From: Azolla caroliniana | Taxonomy: Eukaryota > Polypodiophyta | Reading direction: 5' to 3' | Assembly: GCA_043228905.1 (NCBI GenBank) | Contig: JBHGNT010000015.1 | Span: forward strand, 15,686,001-15,750,000 | Length of the DNA stretch: 64,000 nt | Shown here: positions 44,103-53,660 of the stretch, in pieces | How positions within the stretch are numbered: position 1 is the stretch's first letter | How the letters are laid out: every line of letters starts with the position of its first letter | Made by a program: the position numbers and the translations under genes | The notes under the pieces: generated by a model | Told to the model about the DNA's origin: nothing | The model's database searches: none | What the model saw: the letters and a program-made list of their open reading frames with translations, nothing else

Positions 44103-44757
44103 ACCAAACCCTTTTCCCATATCTTACATCCAACCGGAACACAAAGTTTTGCTTTTATGCGTCTTGTGGATCTTTTTGCTTACTTCCCATGCAATTCTAG
44201 GAAAGTCGATGTGAGAGACTTTTTTTAACCTTAAGCATATATTCAACAACCCTTTCCATGGCCATGATCTCAATAGGAAATTATCTCATCTCAAGGAGGA
44301 GGAGGGTATATGGCGTTTGTTTCTTAACTTGTAGAAACTTTGTAAGAAAATGTTTGGGACATTTTCAAACTCTTCAAGTAGATTTAGGGATGCTACCATC
44401 CCATACTTCCACCCCATAGAGAAGCATTAGTGTCACCAAGTGTCGAAAAGGTATTTCTTGAGGGCGCAACAATTAATTTATCCATGATTGCATGTTTTCT
44501 TGAATGCATGATGTTCTCTCTTTCCCGCCTCTAAGCGGCAAGTAGCACATTCATTCCATATATGATTTGAAGGAACTTCAAAGCCAATATATTTGAGCTC
44601 TCCACACATTCAAGTGGATCACTATTGTACATAATGCATGGTTTATCTTTTTTTGGCTCTTCACAAGCTTAATCTTTGTGTTAGAGTTATTGACAATTAA
44701 TTTAGTATGCATGCAAAAAATTTCAAATGCCTCCGTATTTGTTGAAAGCACTACCTA
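44103..44757 (-). mobile_element. LINE-1B, 5' part (split by copia-C)
   Basis: This continues LINE-1B homology and matches LINE-1A 34130-34790 (thumb region and part of RT after YADD). It contains several small deletions and stops. Homology ends at GAAAGCACTAC near 44757, so LINE-1B is 5'-truncated within RT. Confidence 0.85.
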
Positions 44758-44850
44758 CCTAGATGCCAGTTGAGGCCGAGTAATGAATAGCCTCGGCATT
44801 TTGGACCACGGCTTCCTCCATTAACCTTCTCATCCCCCCTCGCCCAGTGT

Positions 44851-45843
44851 TCAGCTCAAGGGGTTTCTAGGTCTCGCACGCGTGTACCTGTCGTTCCACA
44901 GGTACACTGTGTTGCTTCTGAATGTTTCAATGAAGTCAGCGCAGTCTCTCCGAATGTGGCCGACAACGTCACACCACATGCATCTCTGGTCTATTGGTGG
45001 GCGCCGATTGCGTGATTGGTCGTTGCCTTCCCTCTGGGCCTTAACAATCTGGAGGTCTCGTACCATCTTCGTTAGCTCCTCCAGAGCTGCACCCCCGGAT
45101 GGCCCCTTTACCACGTCGGTTGAAACCGCGCCCAACTCGAGCCACCTTGCTGTTTCATCTGACCGAGTTAGAATCTCCTCCAACTTCTTCATGATAGTCG
45201 GGTCAAAAGAGTTTGTAGCCGTTTCGACAAGCAGCAGGAATGGAACGACGTGGGGTCGTCGACGGTCGGCCACAGCCCAATCGGTCGTGAGCCCTATGTC
45301 TGTCTCCAAGAGGAGATCCGCCTTCTCTCGATCAAGCGCGTCGATGGACTTAATGAATAATAGGACCTTGCTCGTATCGAGCACGTTCCGGTCCAACGTT
45401 GAGAGCCAAACAAATCGTTTTCTGAACTCCTAGAGGAGCACCGATGTATTCCTCCCCTTTCCGGGGCTCTTGACCCACTCCATGAACTCTCGCTTCGACA
45501 ACCGGAGTGAGTCGTCGAAACCATACCTTTCGAGAAGCCGTGGGAATCCGGACAATCGTCTGTCCTCCGGGATGTCCCTCATTATCATTTCGGCCCAGTA
45601 GGCCTCCAAATAGCTTGTGACGTCCTTAACATTAAATCGGCCTATCGTGCCAACTATCAATTCTATGGCCCTGTCGAGGCCACCTGCGCTCTCCTGCGCA
45701 TTTACTATACGGTCGACGTCCACGGCCATCGCCTCTGCAAGTTCACGTCCTCTCATTTTGAACTCCTTTGTCATCTTGTTCACGTCGGGTTCACCAAATA
45801 TGTCGCGGAAATCCGCGTGTATGTGTTGAAACGAGGTGGGACC
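44851..45843 (-). pseudogene. gag-like ORF with zinc knuckle (gypsy-type)
   Basis: Two open stretches (45843-45430 and 45429-44851) lie in the same frame, separated by one TAG at 45430-45432. The protein has no membrane segment, is largely helical and charged (KMTKEFKMRGRELAEAM, GFPRLLERYGFDDSLRLSKR, MKKLEEILTRSDETARWLEL), and ends near a CCHC knuckle, CMWCDVVGHIRRDC. The size and layout fit a Ty3/gypsy gag. Protease and pol are missing: downstream is LINE-1B, and upstream the gypsy-D LTR abuts it directly, so gypsy-D may have inserted in it. Confidence 0.65.
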
Positions 45844-46312
45844 TGTCACGAATGGGTAGAATGAGGCTAAGTTCTAAGAGAGAGCATGAGCATAAGCAAG
45901 ACCACAAGATTGTCAAGGACAAGTAGACGAGGCCCAATATTAAGAGATAGCGGGAGAGAGAACTTAGACAAGAGAACAAGCAAGAGAGGGAGAATAGACA
46001 AAAAAACAAGAACTGTATATGCTTTTGTAACTGGTGTTGTTCACCTTGATTGTAATCAAGGTGCACCTCAGTATTTATACAAGAATGTGGAGGTATGCAT
46101 GAAAGCTAGAAGACTTCTAAAGAGTGCATGGAAACTTCTAGAGAGTGCATGAAGATGCATTCTCTAGAAGGTTCTTGAAAGTTCTAGTGATCAATCTATA
46201 ATGAAATAAGTTGAATGTTATACAATACAATAATGCATAGATGGATGTAGCTTAACTGGCAAGGTTGCCCAATAAGACCAAAAGGTCGTGGGTTCAACCC
46301 CCATCTATGACA
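45844..46312 (-). repeat. gypsy-D 3' LTR
   Basis: On the minus strand TGTCATAGATGG ... CATTCGTGACA, with TGTCA/TGACA ends. GAGGGAGAA, a purine tract, lies next to it at about 46315-46323. The first 74 nt of the LTR are a tRNA-like sequence in antisense. Confidence 0.87.
46236..46309 (+). repeat. 74-nt tRNA-like sequence in the gypsy-D 3' LTR
   Basis: On the plus strand a 9-bp perfect closing stem (CATAGATGG / CCATCTATG) encloses an A-box-like TAGCTTAACTGG and a T-arm TGGG-TTCAACC-CCCA with a canonical T loop. The length equals a tRNA. It matches the SINE head at 21247 and the other LTR at 48559. There is no intact D-stem or clear anticodon arm, so I treat it as a SINE-derived relic, not a tRNA gene. 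Confidence 0.75.
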
Positions 46313-46339
46313 TTATTCTCCCTCTAAAGCTACTTTTTA

Positions 46340-47145
46340 GGAACCGCGGCTAGTTTTTGTGGATAACGTTCATGAAATGCTTGAACTATGTCCGGGGCAT
46401 GCTTGAGATGATGTGCTGGCTCCCATGATGCTTCGGAGATCGGGTACCCTTTCTAGAGGACAAGGTATTGAACCTGGCGACGAAAGAGACGAGAATCGAG
46501 AATTTTGTTGGCCTCATATTCTTCTCCGGTTGAGAGTTGGATTGGTGGTGGAGGAGATGGGTGTCGATCGAGGATTTTAGATTTATGGTGAGGTTCCAGA
46601 AGGGAAACATGGAGTACATTATGAATACAGAAGTGGGATGGTAGCTCTAAGCGGATAGCCATGAAACCAAATTTCTCGATGATTCGGAAAGGACATAACT
46701 TCTTGTAATCAAGCTTCGGACAAGGACGAGTGGTGGCAATATTGCGACAGAGAAGCCAAACAAAGTCACCTACCTCGAACCGGGAAGCATCTAAGCGAAG
46801 ACAATCAACTTGCTCCTTGTAGCGTTCGCCGGCGAGGGTGAGCTCCAAGGAAAGATCACGATGTACATCCTCCAAGAGACGTGCCCGGTCCTCCGCAAAA
46901 GGATTGACAGAGTCAAAGGGAAGCGAAATCTTGAAGCGGGGGTGGAGATTGTAGTTTGCGAAAAATGGAGTAACTCCCGTAGATGCATGCAAAGAGTTGT
47001 TGTAGGCGAACTCGACAAGTGGGAGAAGGTCAACCCATTTGTCTTGTTGGTAACTAAGAGAGCACCACAAGTATTGTTCCAAGATTTGGTTAACCCACTC
47101 CATTTTTCCATCGGTTTGCGGATGATAGGCGGAAGACAAATTCAA
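46340..47145 (-). pseudogene. gypsy-D integrase C-terminus and chromodomain
   Basis: The frame runs SSAYHPQTDGKMEWVNQILE (Glu region of integrase), LLPLVEFAYNNSLHASTG, FEVGDFVWLLCRNI, LDYKKLCPFRIIEKFGFMA and VLHVSLLEPHH. A chromodomain follows (ILDSRLFRRQVQYLVL, stop, KGYPISEASWEP). The stop TAG at 46453-46455 replaces the aromatic-cage Trp codon. Downstream HHLKHAPDIVQAFHERYP stays in frame to a second stop near the LTR. Confidence 0.85.
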
Positions 47146-47175
47146 AGTACAATTGAAGGTTTGCAGAAGGCGCTG

Positions 47176-47715
47176 CTAGAAATTGGAAACAAATTGTGGT
47201 CCTCGATCAGAAGTGATATCGTCCAGGAGTCCATGTAGTCGAACCAAATTTTTGAAAAACAAATCGGATGTCTCCTCTCTAGTAATGGTTTTGGCACATG
47301 GAGAAAAGTGAGCCATCTTGGTGAAGCAATTGACCATGACGAATATCGAGTCATAACCACCAACAAAGGGAAGGTCAATGATGAAATCCATGGAAAGAGA
47401 GGCCCAAGTCCGTTTGGGGATTGGGAGAGAGTGAAGGAGACCATATGGTCGATGATGAGATGCTTTAGAGCGAGCACAAACGTTGCATGACTTAATGAAC
47501 TCTTTGACCAATTTCCATGGTTGTGGCCACCAGTATCCCCGAGATATCAACTCCAAGGTTTTCGCAACGAAATGACCAACAAGTGGATCATCGTGATACT
47601 CGTGAAGCACCCTCGTTTGACAAGGACCTTCTGGGACATACAAAAGACCTTCTGAATTGTGGATCATCGTGATACTCGTGAAGCACCCTCGTCTGACAAG
47701 GACCTTCTGGGACAT
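47176..47715 (-). pseudogene. gypsy-D integrase N-terminus and core
   Basis: The HHCC finger (VLHEYHDDPLVGHF with CNVCARSK) is followed by SMDFIIDLP (first Asp), FTKMAHFSPC and DITSDRGPQFVS (second Asp). It ends at TAG 47176-47178, ten codons before the next open stretch in the same frame. The first 40 residues come from the repeated junction sequence. Confidence 0.85.
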
Positions 47716-47815
47716 ACAAAAGATATCAACTCCAAGGTTTTCGCAACGAAATGACCAACAAGTGGATCATCGTGATACTCGTGAAGCACCCTCGTCTGAG
47801 AAGGACCTTCTGAAT
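47579..47815 (-). repeat. Triplicated junction inside gypsy-D
   Basis: AAGTGGATCATCGTGATACT and CGTGAAGCACCCTCGT recur near 47580, 47660 and 47760, with intervening GACAAGGACCTTCTG and GATATCAACTCCAAGG pieces. The triplication lies exactly between the gag remnant and integrase, where about 3 kb of pol is missing. Confidence 0.75.
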
Positions 47816-47826
47816 TGTAAAACGAG

Positions 47827-48135
47827 CTAAATCGGGCCTTTTGGGTTCATGGGATGGGTTTGTGATACTTGCCTTGACCTCTGTGGAGAACTTGTTAGTC
47901 GTAGTGGCTTCATACTTGTAGTGGGATGGGGAGGAGTTGGAGAAAGCCTAGACGAGGAACTAGGCTCTATAGGTAGAACATTTGTTGATGTAGGAGGAGA
48001 GTTGTTTTTTTCTTTAAGTTCCATCAGTGTTCCAACTTGAAGCTTCCATAATGATTCCCGAAGGTTGTCATTCTCAAGTTGCAGTTGATGCATGGCATCC
48101 ATGTGCTGATTTATTCTCTCGGTAAGATCCGACAT
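47827..48135 (-). pseudogene. gypsy-D gag N-terminal remnant
   Basis: This opens MSDLTERINQHMDAMHQLQ with a short coiled coil (LENDNLRESLWKLQ), then a Ser/Pro-rich stretch. The first methionine after the LTR is at 48135. It fuses into unrelated frame at the deletion junction. Gypsy gag proteins of plants often start like this. Confidence 0.65.
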
Positions 48136-48168
48136 GCTGAAGCTGAGAAAATGGGAAGGTGAAAAAAC

Positions 48169-48630
48169 TATCACGAACGGGTGGAATGAGGCTAAGTACT
48201 AAGAGAGAGCGACAACATAAGCAAGACCACAAGATTGTCAAGGACTAGTAGACGAGGCTCAATATTAAGAGACAATGGGAGAGAGAGCTTAGACAAGAGA
48301 ACAAGCAAGAGAGGGATAATAAACAAATAAACAAGAACTGTATATGCTTTCGTAAATGGTGTTGTTCACCTTCATTGTAATCAAGGTGCACCCCAGTATT
48401 TATACAAGAATGTGGAGGTATGCATGAAAGCTAGAAAACTTCTAAAGAGTGCATGGAAACTCTAGAGAGTGCATGAAGATGCATTCTCTAGAAGGTTCTT
48501 GAAAGTTCTAGTGATCAATCTATAATGAAATAAGTTGAATCTTATACAATACAATAATGCATAGATGGATGTAGCTCAACTGGCAAGGTTGCCCAATAAG
48601 ACCAGAAGGTCATGGGTTCAACCCCCACCA
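48169..48630 (-). repeat. gypsy-D 5' LTR
   Basis: Closely matches the 3' LTR from TATCACGAACGGGTGG (48169) to the tRNA-like block (48559-48630). Past the T-arm the sequences differ: this copy continues CCACCATTCCATGTGGCATC, resembling the SINE body at 21318, instead of the ATCTATGACA terminus. Confidence 0.8.
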
Positions 48631-49980
48631 TTCCATGTGGCATCACATGACCATCGTGATCTCGGACCAAGCAGCATGTAAGGGAAGAGAGATTATCTGG
48701 ATCAGTGTCCTAATATCTTCGCCAGAGCGCAATCCAGAGACGTATATGATCCGGACCAGTCTCCGGATACGATAGAGATTGAGCTCAGACACATGTATTG
48801 TTCCGGACTTGTTGTTGGGTAGGAAGCGATGAGCACACGTGCTTGGGACTCGGATAAATGCGTGACTAGATGGAAACAGAATGGAGATGCAGACTCAACA
48901 CAAAGAGACTAATCGGATAGAGCGAAAATGAAATGGCATTAATCGGGAAAAAGGGATACCACCAAACTCGGTCGGTGATAGAGCTACCCGCTCTCGACAC
49001 ACACGCACGTGCTCGGGACTCGGATAAATGCACGGGCAGATGGAAACAGAATGGAGATGCAAACTCAACACGAAGAGACTAATCGGATAGAGCGAAAACG
49101 AAATGGCATTAATCGGGAAAAAGGGATACAACCAGACTCGGTCGGTGATAGAGCTACCCGCTCTCCACACACACACACACACACACACACCAACTCTAGC
49201 AAACCTTTGATCGGGAGTACACAAGCTTCCTACGCAAAAACAGAGGCCTCACTACCACCCGGCGGATACACAGAATAGGAAACATAAACTTGCAGAGCTC
49301 GGTCCGTCAGCACTTCGTTCTCCAAAGTTTGGATCCCTCCCTCTGTCTTCTCTCCCCCCTTTTATAGCTCCAGGAGAGAGAGGAGTCGTTACATCATGCC
49401 GTTAAGACAACCGCTTTTCTCCCTTATTCTCTCCTCGATATCCTCCAATCAATCAACTTTATCCCTTTATTCGTGTGACCATAAAGTACCTATTAACTCA
49501 CTCATGCCTAGTATTCATCAACATTCAAACTAATACTATGTTATTTACACATGTTTGTACATAAAGACAGTTTCGTGTGCATCCGTGCACACCCCTGTTC
49601 ACGCGCATCCGGCTTCTTTTTCTTCCTATGGCCGGAATCCTTCACGACAACAAGGAAGTCGAGCTGACCGACCATCCGGCCATAGAGCCAAGAAATCTAG
49701 AAAGCCGAAATAAGCAAAACATCGAGACAATCTCTCCGACGACCGGAAGTTGTGTTCAAATGGGTGTGTTGAGAATCAAACCCAACTTCCCCAATGAAAT
49801 GGCTTTCACACTAGCAGTGGACACACTAGGCTAGTTTTGTAAATAGCAAAAAGGGCAAATGCCCTAGGTTAGTTGGTATTTAAACCAACCCTTTGTAACT
49901 AAGTTATTGTTGGATGTAATTTTTTTTTTGTCTAATATAGTTTCTTGTTCTCTTGGCCTTAGAAGACATTAATATATCTT
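48631..49980 (-). other. LTR-like or promoter-like region with 170-bp tandem duplication
   Basis: A 170-bp unit occurs twice in tandem (48834-49003 and 49004-49173), each with ACTCGGATAAATGC and GGCATTAATCGGGAAAAAGG, closing in a CA run. Further on, the minus strand has a TATAAAAG box near 49355. These are traits of an LTR read on the minus strand, but I could not find its partner or its ends. A LINE-4-like terminus (TTGGCCTTAGAAGACATTAA, TATATCTTTCTTTC) lies at 49950-49985. Confidence 0.4.
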
Positions 49981-50009
49981 TCTTTCTCTCTTCTTCTTTT
50001 TTTCCGTAA

Positions 50010-51343
50010 ATAATGGCTTTCATTATGAAAGAAAAAACACCACCATGACTAACTTACAACAAACTATAGAACCCCTTCTATCTAGGGATCTAAAGAAAAC
50101 TACGACACCAAACTCAATGCCACCCTACACACCAATTCAAATGGCGAATATGATGATATGTGACCTTGCAGAGTTCTCTCTCTTTCTGGTTGAGATTTCG
50201 TGACTTCTCTAGCACTGTCAATTGCCACAAAAGAAGTCCTTTTAACTTTAGAACATATTTTCTCACCCCCACTTGTGAATAAAAAATGAAGGCATTCCGC
50301 ATATTCCAATTGAACCATAGGCCCCAATACCTCAAGAACTCAAAAATAATTTGAGAATGAGGCATTGGTTCATTGTTCTCCATATGTGCAAAAACCAAAT
50401 TGAAGGAAGATAGACATACTTTGGTTAAAGACATCCACACTAAACTGGTACACCTCCAAACCATCCTTGCCATTGGGCAGGAAATAAATCGATGCCTACT
50501 ATGTTCCAATTCTACCGAACAAAAGAAACACAATCCTTTAGTAATGTTTCTTTTTTTTAATGCATCCCCCAATGGTAAAGCTCCAATCATAACTCTCCAA
50601 ACAAATACCTTGGCTCGTAGCATTAATCGAGAACACCAACCTGCCTTGATCACATGAAGCTACCAAGTAATGGGCTTATGAAACCCCCATATCCTTATAA
50701 CCCTTTCTTCCAACCACATATGTTTGTTAATCTACGTGTGATAAGCAACTTTTGTTGAGATCATAGTCAATCTCTTATTTCCAACAAACCTCCAATCAAG
50801 CTCTTGAGATCGCCCATCTAAATAAGGAATTGGCTCATACAATGATAGTATTTGTTGCAACTTATCCCAAATAAAGGTATAACCTTTTGGAATACGAAAT
50901 GTTGATCTGATTGTTCGAAAAGCCATTAATCTTCTTTGTGACACCAACATAGCATCCTTAATTGTTACCAAACCCAATCTAGCCATCCGATTAAATTGAA
51001 GGTTAAAAATTTGCTTACCTTCCCACTTCAACAACCTTGATGTCGCTAAAACCTCCATTTGTAATGAATTGGCACATCCCCTTTCTTGTGGGGGATGCCA
51101 TTCCACAAAATCTAACATACTTTGCCATGATGTCAACAAATGATCAACTATCATAGACCTTGCACATTTGACATCCCTATCATAATTAATTACATTCCAC
51201 CAATTTGCTTCAACCTTCATGTTTCCAAGCTTTATTCCGTTCTTCTCTATAAAGTATGCCACCATTTCTGTCCAAGGTTGTACACCTTCAAACATAAATC
51301 GAATGAAAGTAAATCGGCGAGCCACCATATGCTCATATAGATT

Positions 51344-51346
<3 letters not shown>
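50010..51346 (-). mobile_element. LINE-2C: 5'-truncated L1-like LINE
   Basis: The minus strand holds the last third of a LINE-2 ORF2. Homology starts at LNLYEHMVARRF, immediately after a 76-bp TC run (51347-51422). Compared with LINE-2A 26918, all of ORF1, endonuclease and RT is missing. Confidence 0.85.
50114..51340 (-). pseudogene. LINE-2C ORF2 C-terminal region
   Basis: The first open part (51340-50732) reads HMVARRFTFIRFMFEG, VEANWWNVINYDRD and LNLQFNRMARLG. The second (50653-50114) carries zf-RVT: VFVWRVMIGALPLGDALKK, CFFCSVELEHSRHRFISC and FLRYWGLWFNWNMRNAFIF. One stop or shift between them near 50700 breaks the frame. Confidence 0.82.

Positions 51347-51422
<76 letters not shown>
51347..51422. 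repeat. (TC)38 microsatellite at LINE-2C 5' junction
   Basis: A pure 76-bp TC run, the longest dinucleotide tract in the window, occupies the exact 5' truncation point of LINE-2C. A CA run follows 15 bp later. Confidence 0.9.
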
Positions 51423-51426
<4 letters not shown>

Positions 51427-51689
51427 GTTTTACGCACACACACACAATTCCTTCCGTTGCACAAGATCACCTACACTCACGATTCTTTACAAAAAGAAAA
51501 AATAAACGATTCTAATGAATCACAAGAAAAAGAAGATGATGATGACAATTTAAATATCAATCATGGAAGTATATTTGAGTTGCAAAAGTGACAACAAGTA
51601 AGAAAGCATTTGGAAAGATTAATAATCATTCATTATTCGCAAAACATTTTTTGTTTTTGTCAAAAATTGATCATTGTGTAGAATCAAGT

Positions 51690-52066
51690 TCTTATGAAGA
51701 AGCATGTAATAAAAATGAATGATAGGAAGCCATGCATGAAGAAATGAATGCATTAAAGAAAAGTGGCATATGAGAATTGGTGTTGAGGATTGATGGTCAA
51801 AATATAATTGGATGTAGGTGGATTTATTAGGTAAAATACAAGTTTGAGGGTGTAATTAATTGACATAAAGCTAAACTTGTTGCAGAAGGCTATGCACAAA
51901 CTTATTGTTTAGATTATGAAGAAACATTTTCGTATGTCTCACAAATGTCAAGTTTAATATGTGTAATATCACTTGCCGTTAGTTAAAATTAGAGGCTTTA
52001 CCAAATGGATGTCAAAAATGCTTTTCTAAATGACAATCTAAATGAAATTGTTTACATGGACAATGA
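51690..52066 (+). pseudogene. copia-E reverse transcriptase, fingers
   Basis: Translated across stops: AMHEEMNALKKSGI, a W/E-L-V segment, IIGCRWIY, VKYKFEGVIN, KAKLVAEGYAQTYCLDYEE, then QMDVKNAFLNDNLNEIVYM. These are the ordered copia RT entry motifs. At least four stops occur. Confidence 0.7.
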
Positions 52067-52115
52067 TAAAGGACATTGGGCATCCCTGACGAGGTCTTAG
52101 TACCTTCTGGAAGGG

Positions 52116-52169
52116 TGTTAGAGCTTAATCCTAATGTAAGCATGAAATAAGGAAATATAATATAGATAG

Positions 52170-52208
<39 letters not shown>

Positions 52209-52552
52209 GTGTTGATCCACTTGACCACCCCCAAGAGAAGGGATTGAGATGGACTCGAGCCTCAATCGGCATCCCATAACACCACGTTGGCATCAAGTCG
52301 TACCTCGTACCACTTGATCATAGTCTCAACATAGTCAAATGACATGCCTCATGAGGGTAGCTAGGCCTCATATTTATAGCCAAACCTAAGCCCCCCATGC
52401 AAGTTCACACTTGGCCCTTATGGGTTGTCTCAATTCCTAGGATTAAAAGTAATCATCCCTTCTTTACTCTCTCGATTAACCCTCGCACTTTATCCTCGTA
52501 TGTAGAATACTACAATATAACTTACCATGGGATAATGGTCATGCCCGCAACA
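52116..52552 (-). repeat. gypsy-F 3' LTR
   Basis: On the minus strand TGTTGCGGGCATGACC ... TAAGCTCTAACA, 437 bp, with TGTT/AACA ends. A purine tract GAGGGGGAGTA borders it at 52553-52563, and TATAAATATG lies near 52370. An (AG)16 run sits at 52173-52204. Confidence 0.82.
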
Positions 52553-52599
52553 TACTCCCCCTCTTTAAAACATTGCACTCTTGCAATGAAAAGTTAGGG

Positions 52600-53126
52600 A
52601 AGTTAGTTTTAATGGTGTTTGCTCGTTCTCATGTAGCCTCCTTTATAGATTTATCCATCCATTTAATTTAAAATTCTCATTCTCATATTGTTTTAGAACG
52701 CAAATGTTTTGTTTTAACATCGAGAAATTTCTCTAGTGCATGTGGTTTAGAAGCTTAATCTTTAGAAGTAACCAGAGTTTCAGTTGTAACTGTATTGTCG
52801 CTAAAACCAAGAAGTTCTTTTAAAAGACTTACATGAAAAATTGGATGGATTTTGACACCATCAGGAAGACCGAGACGATAGGCTAATGAACCAATGTGTT
52901 TGAGGATTGTGAAAGGTCCATAAGAACGTGGGGCTAACTTAGCACACTTACTCGTAGACAATGTCTTAGAATTGTGAGGTACACGTAGAAATACCTTTTG
53001 TCTAGGGTTAAATACATGAGGTTGCCTATGATGATCAACATAAAACCGCACTCTATCTTGAGCTATTTTTATATTATCTCGTGCAATATGCAACATATCC
53101 TTTAGACAGTTTTGTGTACTTCGCAA
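52600..53126 (-). pseudogene. gypsy-F integrase C-terminus
   Basis: The open part 53126-52755 has CLKDMLHIARDNIKIAQDRV, VFLRVPHNSKTL, LAPRSYGPFTILKHIGSLAY and IHPIFHVSLLKELLG, the usual gypsy integrase end. Beyond a stop, degraded sequence ends with a WMDKSIKEAT and NFPNFSLQ segment, as in gypsy elements that close with IKW...EATWE. The chromodomain status is unclear. Confidence 0.75.
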
Positions 53127-53204
53127 CTCATCATGATGTATATTAACATCAATTGTAAACTATGTGTAAAAATCTCTCCTGACTAATGGGAAAGTAGCTC
53201 TTTT

Positions 53205-53603
53205 TTGGAAAAAAGAAAAAATCTCGTATACAAACTAAAGAATGCTTTATATGAAGTGAAACATGCACCATGTGCTTGATATGATAGGTTAACAAAGTAT
53301 TTATGAAAGACAAGATTTAAGCATAGTTTACAAACATGTATGTGTTATAATAATTGTAATTTACATTGATAATCTCATTATTAGAGGAACCAAATGATTA
53401 TTAAGTAATGTTAAGAAAGAATTGGCATATGAATTTGAGATGAAGGATTTTGGAGAACTATAGTATTTTCTTGGTTTAGAAGTTTTGAAATGCCCTAATA
53501 TTCTCATGTTGTGTTAGAAAAAATATATGATGGATATATTGAAAGCATTTATTATGCATGATTGTAAATCATTTAAAACACTAATGGAAACAAATGCAAT
53601 CTT
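53205..53603 (+). pseudogene. copia-E reverse transcriptase, palm and connection
   Basis: ALYEVKHAPCAWYDRLTKYL is followed by a degraded metal-binding YVDN-type motif (LIIRGT follows), then ELAYEFEMKDFGEL and FLGLEVLKCPNI. It stops inside AFIMHDCKSFKTLMETNAI, where LINE-3a inserted. The same sequence resumes at 59510. Confidence 0.75.
53589..53603. repeat. LINE-3a target-site duplication, left copy
   Basis: AACAAATGCAATCTT is identical to 59495-59509. It lies next to the T-rich run 53604-53620, the plus-strand view of the LINE poly(A) tail. Confidence 0.92.
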
Positions 53604-53660
53604 TTTTCTTTTTTTTTTCCCAAAAAAACTCCTAGTAGTTATAAAATTTTACATATGAGA

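Larger units (their letters stand above)
45844..48630 (-). mobile_element. gypsy-D: internally deleted chromovirus
   Basis: A Ty3/gypsy element on the minus strand, with LTRs of about 465 bp around only 1.9 kb of internal DNA. The interior holds the gag N-terminus (48135 down), a triplicated junction, then integrase and a chromodomain; the rest of gag, protease, RT and RNase H are gone. It would depend on a helper element. The right LTR boundary is unclear, because SINE-like sequence continues past it. Confidence 0.88.
52116..53190 (-). mobile_element. gypsy-F: 3' end of a Ty3/gypsy element
   Basis: On the minus strand a gypsy integrase C-terminus leads into a polypurine tract and a 3' LTR. 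The 5' half is missing from about 53190. It lies inside copia-E RT. No target duplication was recognised, so truncation on insertion or later deletion is likely. Confidence 0.8.

Noticed and set aside
46236-46309. Functional tRNA gene
   Set aside because: No intact D-stem or anticodon arm could be assigned, copies occur in both LTRs and in a SINE, and the sequence is part of an LTR.
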